Positions 56,820 through 64,000 of a DNA stretch of 64,000 nt are shown here, piece after piece. This stretch comes from a bacterium. GTDB taxonomy: Bacteria; Actinomycetota; Acidimicrobiia; Spongiisociales; Spongiisociaceae. The position numbers and the translations under genes were made by a program. The stretch covers positions 1 to 64,000 of the forward strand of contig JAPOQZ010000266.1 of the NCBI GenBank assembly GCA_026710435.1, written 5' to 3'. The notes beneath the pieces were generated by a model. It did no database searches and was not told where the DNA came from. It worked only from the letters and a program-made list of their open reading frames with translations. Every line of letters begins with the position of its first letter. The first letter of the stretch is position 1.

Positions 56820-57791
56820 GTGACGTCATTCATCCTGCGAAGAGCGGTGGGCAGCGTGCTGGTGTTCTTCGCAGTGGCCATTCTCGTCTTCGCGATGATC
56901 CACCTCGCCCCCGGTGACATAGCTCAGCTCATGCTCGGAGTGAATCTCGACGCCACCATCATCGAGGAACTTGCCCAGGAACTCGGTCTGCGGCGACCCT
57001 TCATCGTCCAGTTCGGTTCCTATCTCGGTGACTTGCTGACAGGTGAGCTGGGGGAGTCGGCCTTCTCGAAGAGGCCCGTCTGGGAGATGCTCAAGGAGCG
57101 CGCGCCCGTCACCCTGGAACTCGGTCTGGTGACGGCGGCATTCGCCACGATCATCGCGCTGGTACTCGGTCTGATCGCTGCGGCCCTCCCCGGCAGTTTC
57201 CTTGACGGGCTGATACGCGTGGTGACCATCGTCGGGATCTCGATCCCCAACTTCTGGCTGGGCCTGGTCCTGATCATGGTGTTCGCCATCTACATCCCCG
57301 GGATCCTTCCGCCGGGCGGGTGGGTCGCCTTCACCCAGGACTGGGTTCTGAACCTCAAGAGTCTGGTGCTGCCCGGCCTCGTGCTCAGCGTCGGAACGGT
57401 CGCCGTGGTCGCCCGCACGTTGCGAGCCTCGATGCTCGACGCGCTCGAGCGCGACTACGTGATGTTTGCCCGTTCGATGGGGCTCAGGCGCCGCCGAGTG
57501 ATCGGGACCGTGGCCTTCCCTAACGCCATGCTGCCCACGACCACCGTGATCGGTCTCCTGGTCGGGTACCTGGTGAGTGGCTCCGTTATCGTCGAGACGG
57601 TGTTCACCATTCCCGGCGTCGGTCAGTTACTGGTCACCGCGTTGCGGACCCAGGACATCCCGGTGGCGATCGGAGCGACCATGTTCGTGGCTGCCCTGTT
57701 CCTGTTGATCAATCTGCTGGTCGACATCTCCTACGCAGTGCTGAACCCCAGAATCCGTGAACTGTACCTGCGGCGGGGAGCGGCCCGATGA
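56820..57791 (+). CDS. ABC transporter permease (oligopeptide/nickel type, DppB-like)
   Basis: ILRRAVGSVLVFFAVAILVFAMIHLAPGD...RTLRASMLDALERDYVMFARSMGLRRRRVIGTVAFPNAMLP. GTG start. Confidence 0.93.
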   Translation: MTSFILRRAVGSVLVFFAVAILVFAMIHLAPGDIAQLMLGVNLDATIIEELAQELGLRRPFIVQFGSYLGDLLTGELGESAFSKRPVWEMLKERAPVTLELGLVTAAFATIIALVLGLIAAALPGSFLDGLIRVVTIVGISIPNFWLGLVLIMVFAIYIPGILPPGGWVAFTQDWVLNLKSLVLPGLVLSVGTVAVVARTLRASMLDALERDYVMFARSMGLRRRRVIGTVAFPNAMLPTTTVIGLLVGYLVSGSVIVETVFTIPGVGQLLVTALRTQDIPVAIGATMFVAALFLLINLLVDISYAVLNPRIRELYLRRGAAR

Positions 57792-58726
57792 CCTCGACCT
57801 CAGGCGGTGCGGCGGGCGCCGACCAGACGGTTGCCCACCGACCGCGAACCTTCCGGCGCTCCCTAACCCTGGCCTTCCAGACCCTCAACCACAATTGGCT
57901 CACCAGGGTCGGGGCGGTCCTGGGTTTTGCATACATCCTGTTCGCACTGGTGGGACCGGTCCTAACCCCCGATCCGCTCCAGCAGAGCAACGACATCCTG
58001 CAAGGCCCGAACGGGACGTACTTCTTTGGCACCGACCAATTGGGGAGGGACATGCTGTCGCGTGCCGCGGCAGGAGCTCGGGTGTCACTCCTGGTGGCGA
58101 TAGCGAGTGTGATCGTGGGGCTGCTGCTCGCAGTCCCGGCGGGAATGCTGGCCGGATTTCGCGGGGGGACCCTCCTGGACGAGATCATCATGAGGTCGGT
58201 GGACGTTCTACTGGCGCTGCCGCTGTTCGTGCTCGGCATGTTCGTCCTGGGCGTGTTCGGCACTGGCGATACGCAGATTGGTTTCCTGACCATCCCCGCT
58301 GCCTGGAAGGTAGTGGTGCTGATCGCCATCGCCGCGACACCCTTCTTTGCTCGCGTGGCGCGTGCCGCCACCCTGACCGAGGTCGAGGAGGACTACGTGG
58401 ACGCACTCCGGGTGGTAGGCGTGCCGCGCCGGGTGATTCTGTCCAAGGAGATACTCGTCAATGTCCTGCCGCCGGTGCTGGTGCAGGCCTTCCTCTGGAT
58501 TGCCATCGCCATCTTCGCAGAGGCGGCGCTCAGCTTCCTCGGTCTCGGGATCCAGGCGCCCCAACCCACCTTGGGCAACATTCTCTTCGACGCCACCAGC
58601 TACATGTTCGCCGGGGCGTGGTGGTTCTCAGTTCTTCCGGGTCTGGTGCTCCTAATGGCCACCGTCGCCTTCAACCTGGTGGGTGACGGCCTCAACGACC
58701 TACTGGATCCGCGTCTCCGGCAGTAG
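57788..58726 (+). CDS. ABC transporter permease (DppC-like)
   Basis: GPNGTYFFGTDQLGRDMLSRAAAGARVSLLVAIASVIVGLLLAVPAGMLAGF...LVGDGLNDLLDPRLRQ. Confidence 0.93.
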   Translation: MTSTSGGAAGADQTVAHRPRTFRRSLTLAFQTLNHNWLTRVGAVLGFAYILFALVGPVLTPDPLQQSNDILQGPNGTYFFGTDQLGRDMLSRAAAGARVSLLVAIASVIVGLLLAVPAGMLAGFRGGTLLDEIIMRSVDVLLALPLFVLGMFVLGVFGTGDTQIGFLTIPAAWKVVVLIAIAATPFFARVARAATLTEVEEDYVDALRVVGVPRRVILSKEILVNVLPPVLVQAFLWIAIAIFAEAALSFLGLGIQAPQPTLGNILFDATSYMFAGAWWFSVLPGLVLLMATVAFNLVGDGLNDLLDPRLRQ

Positions 58727-58769
58727 CGGAAGATCCCTCCGCCAGGTGAGTCAATCAGGCCTGAACGGA

Positions 58770-60614
58770 TCAGACCGGCAGCCACTTGATAGTCATAAGG
58801 AATACGTAGATACCGATGATCGCGAGACCTATAACGACTGAGAGCACTCGTTCTATCTTGGGGCTCTGTTCCACGGTTCGCGCGGTATCGCGGAACAGAA
58901 CCGAACCGGTCTCTGTAATCAGAGGATCGTCACGTTCGGAGCGTTGGCCAAACAGATGAATAGTCATGAATACCACTACTGACGCGAGCAGCATCGATAC
59001 TACATCGTTCAGTAGCGCAGGCCATGCGGCGGCTTCGGTACGGGCGAACACCGCCATACCTGCCACGACGAGCGCCGAGATGACAATTACTACCAATTCA
59101 GCCATGTTTCGTCCACGCTGCTTGCTGTTTACTAGCGTGTCAAGGCTTGCTTGCAGGCGCGCGGTTTCGGAACGGTCCAATCCGGCAATTCCTATCTGAT
59201 GGCTTACGTATTCGTAGGCTTCGGTCAGTCTGGTGACGTCGTTGGTCGTGTTGATCGTACGAACACTCTTCAGCATCGTTGCGCGGTTCTCCTCGTCGGC
59301 CTGCAGTCCGACCAGTTTCCGATATAGCGCGTAGGTTTGCTGCTCTTCGTTGATCATATGGGCATTGAGGCGCGAGGTGCGGAACAACAGGATGAGAACG
59401 AACACAGTAGCGCCTGCACCCAACAATCCGTAGTAGTTGCCGAACACCGAAAACCATCCGTATTCGGGGATGTGGGTGAACCACTCATCACGCATATAGA
59501 CGATGAACCCGAAACCGAGCAGACTGAGGATGAGCCACCTAACATCGGCCCGTTCCTCGGATCGAAAGTTGATAAGGGCGTTCACCGCGATCACCGCAGT
59601 GGCACCGATCCAGAGGAAGTCGGTTCGGTAGACGGTCACAGTAGCGAAGGATCCCAACCATATCAGAGACAGAACCGGGCGAAGATACTGTATGACGTTC
59701 ACACCCAGGTGTTTAGTTTGCGGATTCGCGTAACGGAAAGCGATGTTTCCGAACGAACTGACTATCCCGGTAACAATTACCCAGATGACTGCAATCGATG
59801 CGAATCCGCCCAGATATATGCCCGGGCCGGTAAGTCCAGGAAAGAAGGTTAGGCCGACTATAAGACTGCCTAATATGCCAGCTACATTTGTTACTATCGA
59901 AACAGCAAGTATGCAGCCTAACTCATCCTTGGGATCGTCAGGTAATTCCGTCGTACCCTTGCATATACTATGGTACAAGGCCGTTCCCAACTTAAACCTA
60001 AAGGATATCCAGGAGAGACAGACGGCCGTAGATGCTGCCAACAAGAGACCCCATAGGAGCTTCCATCCACCCCCTTCAGTCGTTATACCACCGCTCTGTG
60101 ACAACGTGACAAGCGCAATACCAGCCATAGCTGTAGCTATCAACAGCCAATCCTGCACGACCATAGTCCGGTAGCGACTACGAGTATCATGCCGTTTCTG
60201 ATAAGCAACGAAGAGGATAAGCCATCCGCCGGTAATAACGGTTACTAAAGCAGTATCGAGAAATAGAGTGGCCCAAACAAAGAGTGCCCAAATGAAGCCG
60301 TTTAGCATTGCTGGCACACCATCACGTGTGGGAAGGCGCCGAACGATCCAAGTCCAGACGTCTCTACGTCTTATGAGGTCCGGGCAAGTCAACATTAGAT
60401 AGACGAACCAGACAATGGATATTATGAGGTGGAACCAGAATTGGAATACAAACGGGCCAACGGTTGTACCTACAAGTGCCACTACGAGCGGAACCCAAGA
60501 CATCAAGAATACTGAAACACCCATCCACGATGCCGCCCTTGTGTCCGGCTTCAGCCTCCTGATATCCATCATAAGGAGCCCTTCTGATTCCGTAGGGCCC
60601 GGCATCGTGGCCAT
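58770..60614 (-). CDS. Large multi-TM protein, EamA-like membrane region with C-terminal soluble and TM region
   Basis: 614 aa with many hydrophobic segments, then a helical soluble segment (INEEQQTYALYRKLVGLQADEENRATMLKSVRTINTTNDVTRLTEAYEYVS) and further TM helices. Visibly lower GC than its neighbours. Confidence 0.7.
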   Translation of the reverse strand: MATMPGPTESEGLLMMDIRRLKPDTRAASWMGVSVFLMSWVPLVVALVGTTVGPFVFQFWFHLIISIVWFVYLMLTCPDLIRRRDVWTWIVRRLPTRDGVPAMLNGFIWALFVWATLFLDTALVTVITGGWLILFVAYQKRHDTRSRYRTMVVQDWLLIATAMAGIALVTLSQSGGITTEGGGWKLLWGLLLAASTAVCLSWISFRFKLGTALYHSICKGTTELPDDPKDELGCILAVSIVTNVAGILGSLIVGLTFFPGLTGPGIYLGGFASIAVIWVIVTGIVSSFGNIAFRYANPQTKHLGVNVIQYLRPVLSLIWLGSFATVTVYRTDFLWIGATAVIAVNALINFRSEERADVRWLILSLLGFGFIVYMRDEWFTHIPEYGWFSVFGNYYGLLGAGATVFVLILLFRTSRLNAHMINEEQQTYALYRKLVGLQADEENRATMLKSVRTINTTNDVTRLTEAYEYVSHQIGIAGLDRSETARLQASLDTLVNSKQRGRNMAELVVIVISALVVAGMAVFARTEAAAWPALLNDVVSMLLASVVVFMTIHLFGQRSERDDPLITETGSVLFRDTARTVEQSPKIERVLSVVIGLAIIGIYVFLMTIKWLPV

Positions 60615-60670
60615 ACACAGAGCGTAGAATACATCTTGGGACGGGTCGATCTACGCATTAACCCTGATGT

Positions 60671-60866
60671 TCATGTTTCCCGACATACCCACGGCAGCAT
60701 GCCACATCAACCACATCACCGCGGCCGGGCCGGGCTTTACCCGACGGGTGAAGGTCACGCCGGGCCGAGACGGGACTGTCGAAACGGCCGTTATCCCTGG
60801 TCAGAAGCTCATATCCCACACCCCGTTCGCCCCGGTAAAGCCCCCGCATGAAAAATCGGGGTTAAT
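60671..60866 (+). repeat. Dispersed repeat family 3, copy E
   Basis: tcatgtttcccgacatacccacggcagcatgccacatcaaccacatcaccgcggccgggccgggc...ttatccctggtcagaagctcatatcccacacc...catgaaaaatcggggttaa. Confidence 0.87.
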
Positions 60867-60996
60867 GGGTGCAAGAATGCACCTGGTTCGTACAACGGTG
60901 TCTAATACCCGTTATCAGCTTGGAAGCCGGTCGAATCAGGGAAGCCTCGGTCCATCGTGTGTTCTGATCGCCATCGCGAGAGTGCCCATTGAGTAT

Positions 60997-62322
60997 TCAA
61001 CTGAACCGCACGGCTAGTTCGGTTACGTCCTCGACATCTTCGAGGTTCCATAGGAGTTCGACGATCTCTCGGGCCTTGGCCGGACCGACGACCGGTACAG
61101 CCTGATCCAAGAACTTCCGTTCGCAATCGTCCCGGCTCATCGGTGCCAGTGGCGAACCGTGAAACCGGCTCCGGTGGATCGAGCGGGCGATGGTCCGACC
61201 TCGGGCCTTCACCTCCACCTCGTTCATCTCCGGGTCCTCGTGGGCGGCCACAGAGACGCGGGCGGCGATAGCGGCGCGTTCGGGCTCTCCCAGCCCGGCT
61301 GGATCAACCCACGCCTTTCCGGAGGGGATATCCAGGAGGATGCTGGCGAATGCCAGCGGGATGCTGCCCTGGGCCTCCCAGAAGGTCCGGGGGGACGGGT
61401 TGGCAAACGGTACGTAGATGTCCGGACCTCGGAACACCACCGCTTCCACCTCGTCGACCGCCAACTGCTCGCTTTCGATGATCCCGGCGAACAATTCGAG
61501 ACCGCCCTGGAAGCCCCAACTGCCCACCCTGGGCTTCATCGAGAGACGGTCATGAACGGAGAGGAAACGGTTCGCGGAGTCAAGCATCACCTCGGCCCGG
61601 TACTCGTCGCCGATGGTGGCTTCGATGATGCCCGGCAGGCCCCCGCCGGCCTCAGCTGCCAGCAGGACAGACTGGAGCCCTATCTGGCAGGCATGCAGGT
61701 GGGGACTCACCCGGTAGGCGTTCTCGTTACCCAGCCCGAACGTCACCTCCATGCGGGGAGGCATCGCGGTCACCCAGGCGAGGCCGATCGCCCTCTCGAC
61801 CGTCTCGAGGTCGAGTCCCAGCATCCGGGCTGCGACCACGGCGGTGTTGAAGTACAGGTGGCGGCGGGGATGTCCCCGGTAGACGCTGAAGACCCTCTCG
61901 GTAGCGGTGGCCGCGTCGAACACGCGGGTGTTGAGTTCGTAGCCGAGGGCGGTAGCGGTGATGACTTCCCGGCCGGACGCGCCGACCATCTCGCCCAAGG
62001 CCAGTGCCATCGCCGAGATCGGTGCGAACATGTGAACGCCCGGTCCCTGTTCCTCGAAGTCGGAGTCGGAAGCCATCTGGGAGTTGATGCCCGCGGCAAG
62101 GCCGGCCCCGACCCGGGCCCCGTCCCCGACGATCGTCGCCTGGGGAGGGCCACCTAGCGACCTGCCCAGCGCCGCGAACCGACGGTCGGCGATGTCGTAA
62201 CTGAAGAAGGTGATGGCCAGGTTGTCGAGGGTGGCGCGCTTGATGCTCTCAACCGACTCCGGTGGAATGTCGTCGATCGTGGTGGTGGCGATCTCTTCGG
62301 CGAATGTCCGCGATACCGGCAT
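60997..62322 (-). CDS. MmgE/PrpD family protein
   Basis: RTFAEEIATTTIDDIPPESVESIKRATLDNLAITFFSY...NSQMASDSDFEEQGPGVHMFAPISAMALALGEMVGASGREVITATALGYEL. Confidence 0.9.
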   Translation of the reverse strand: MPVSRTFAEEIATTTIDDIPPESVESIKRATLDNLAITFFSYDIADRRFAALGRSLGGPPQATIVGDGARVGAGLAAGINSQMASDSDFEEQGPGVHMFAPISAMALALGEMVGASGREVITATALGYELNTRVFDAATATERVFSVYRGHPRRHLYFNTAVVAARMLGLDLETVERAIGLAWVTAMPPRMEVTFGLGNENAYRVSPHLHACQIGLQSVLLAAEAGGGLPGIIEATIGDEYRAEVMLDSANRFLSVHDRLSMKPRVGSWGFQGGLELFAGIIESEQLAVDEVEAVVFRGPDIYVPFANPSPRTFWEAQGSIPLAFASILLDIPSGKAWVDPAGLGEPERAAIAARVSVAAHEDPEMNEVEVKARGRTIARSIHRSRFHGSPLAPMSRDDCERKFLDQAVPVVGPAKAREIVELLWNLEDVEDVTELAVRFS

Positions 62323-62447
62323 GGGAACCTCCTTGCAGTTGGAGAGCGTGATTCGGCTGGACAGTTGGCGGAGTGAACTCCATGGATGGCTTCCCCATCA
62401 CCGACCGGCGCGGAACCCGAGGGGGTGTGCGCTTCCCGGCGGCCTCC

Positions 62448-64000
62448 TCATGGAAGAGCGTCCTGCAGGAAGGCTCGGTACAGGGCGATCGTGCTCTCGG
62501 GTGACACCAACTCCCTGTACCGGCTGTGGATCGGGACGGCAAGGTCCTCCGTCTGCTCGATGCGGGCGGTTGGCAGGATCCGGGAAGCTGCTTCGAGGTG
62601 CACGATCCAGGGGTCGGTAGGCCGGGCACAGATGAGCATCTCGGCCTTGATGAGGGGCAGGCGCTCGGTGGTGGGATATTCCCAGAGGGCGACGAAGTTG
62701 TGGTGGTAGGTGCGCCCTCCTTTCAGGAACTCCACCAGGCTGTGATGGATGTCGGCCGCGGGAGCGAACCTGCCCACGCGTGTACCGGCGGCGGTCCGAG
62801 CGTAGAACGGCCACCACAGCAGCACGTCCCTCAGGTAGTTCCAGGCCCAGAGGAGGTGCGAACCGTCCCACGAGGGAACCATCGGCGGTTGGTAGTTGTC
62901 GATGAAGTCCTGGCTCTCGTCGGGTGTGTATATCGGGATGCCGTCCAGGATCAGGTGACGTACCAGGGAGGGCCTCTCGATCGCCAGTTGCATGCCGAGC
63001 ACCGCGCCGGTGTGGTTGCCGTACACGTCGTAGTCCTCGTGGCCCTCCGCATCGCACACTTCCCCCACCAGACGGGCTAGATCCGCCATATCAGGCTTCC
63101 CGGAGAACGGCGCCGAGTCCCCGTTCCCCGGTGTGTCCAGCGCCAGCGCCGGCCGGTCGGCGCCCATCGCCCGCATGAGAGGTTCGAGCGCCGCGCCGGA
63201 ACCGGGTGGCGATGCCTGCAGGAGCAGGAGGGGTCTCCCCTCGCCCGGGATGCGTCGCACGAGCATCTGCCCGGCCGAGGTGGCGACGTACCCCCGCTGG
63301 ACGGTCCCCGGATCGAGCGCCGCCCGGCGCGGTGGCGGGGCGTCGGGCAGGTCGGGATCCGCTAGAAATGACTGAACCAGGTCGGCCAGGTCGGCCAGGT
63401 CGGAGGTACGCCGCATCCTGATCTCGGCGTTCTCGACCCGATCCGGGAGGCGTCCCAGATGCTCCGCGAGCGGGTCGTCCGGACCCACCGTGATCATCGT
63501 CGGCACGGACAAGCGGGCGAGGGCCTCGGTTGGCTCGTAGCGGAAGGACGCATGGTAGAGCTGCCAGTAGAGAGGCCCGGCCCTCATCATGTCCAGGACC
63601 TTGTCGTGCAGCCCGCCGGCCGTGGGCATGTCGAGCACTCGCCGCGCCTCGGGGGTCCTCCGGTACCAGGGCCAGAACAGCAACATGTCGCGGCGCATCG
63701 CCCAGGTCCGTACCAGATGGGACCCGTCCCACTGCGGTTTAAGGGATGGCGCGTAGTTGGCCACCAGGTCGGTGCGCTCGTCCTCCGTATAGGCCGCGAG
63801 AGCATTGAGGATCACGCGGTTGACCCGTCTCGCATGCCGGTGGGCGAAGTCCAGAGCCAGGGTGGCGCCTGTATGCGATCCGTAGAGATCGACCCGGTCC
63901 AGCCCCATCCAATCGAGCGTCTTGGCCAGGGCGTCCGAGTAGTCGGCGCACGACGGAGCTGCGAGCCCGAGGCCCGCCGACTCGCCTGCTCCCGGGGTGT
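62448..64000 (-). CDS. Tandem alpha/beta hydrolase-fold protein (N-terminus beyond window)
   Basis: Domain 1 RVDLYGSHTGATLALDFAHRHARRVNRVILN. Domain 2 YVATSAGQMLVRRIPGEGRPLLLLQASPPGSGAALEPLMRAMG...DYDVYGNHTGAVLGMQLAIERPSLVRHLILDGIP. The frame stays open to the window edge. Confidence 0.85.
   Translation of the reverse strand, partial: TPGAGESAGLGLAAPSCADYSDALAKTLDWMGLDRVDLYGSHTGATLALDFAHRHARRVNRVILNALAAYTEDERTDLVANYAPSLKPQWDGSHLVRTWAMRRDMLLFWPWYRRTPEARRVLDMPTAGGLHDKVLDMMRAGPLYWQLYHASFRYEPTEALARLSVPTMITVGPDDPLAEHLGRLPDRVENAEIRMRRTSDLADLADLVQSFLADPDLPDAPPPRRAALDPGTVQRGYVATSAGQMLVRRIPGEGRPLLLLQASPPGSGAALEPLMRAMGADRPALALDTPGNGDSAPFSGKPDMADLARLVGEVCDAEGHEDYDVYGNHTGAVLGMQLAIERPSLVRHLILDGIPIYTPDESQDFIDNYQPPMVPSWDGSHLLWAWNYLRDVLLWWPFYARTAAGTRVGRFAPAADIHHSLVEFLKGGRTYHHNFVALWEYPTTERLPLIKAEMLICARPTDPWIVHLEAASRILPTARIEQTEDLAVPIHSRYRELVSPESTIALYRAFLQDALP

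Noticed and set aside
63375-63403. Short tandem repeat (ccaggtcgg)x3
   Set aside because: Lies in frame in the hydrolase gene, encoding DLADLADL. Too short and ordinary for high-GC coding DNA.
1-64000. CRISPR arrays, tRNA or rRNA genes
   Set aside because: No regularly spaced direct repeats and no tRNA cloverleaf or rRNA motifs were recognised by eye. The repeats present are dispersed, not arrayed.

Overview
The window is high-GC and looks actinobacterial, possibly Acidimicrobiia. That is an inference from GC content, F420-type LLM enzymes and gene style; no marker gene is present. It is a paralog-rich catabolic/accessory region with no rRNA, tRNA or CRISPR that I could see. Main contents: (1) a minus-strand soluble di-iron monooxygenase (toluene-monooxygenase-like) operon at about 0.26-9.2 kb. 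It carries a ribosomal protein uL22-like gene, a DUF59/PaaD-like gene and a decayed second copy of the [reductase 3' end + uL22-like] block. (2) Scattered degradation-type genes: FAD enzymes, LLM enzymes, amidohydrolases, MBL-fold hydrolases, cupins, four two-domain VOC proteins, and alpha/beta hydrolases with His at the nucleophile-elbow position. (3) A type II R-M pair, a Fic protein, ABC permeases and other transporters. (4) Three dispersed repeat families, two of them TA-flanked and MITE-like. One copy interrupts an Lrp/AsnC regulator gene, and excising it in silico restores the reading frame. (5) The strongest single finding is a carboxymuconolactone decarboxylase/AhpD-like gene at 53117..53695. 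It has an in-frame UGA where a CxxC cysteine is expected (CAF-UGA), followed at bSECIS-like spacing by a perfect 7-bp hairpin with a G-starting loop, so it is a candidate selenoprotein. All homology calls come from reading the translations, without database searches.
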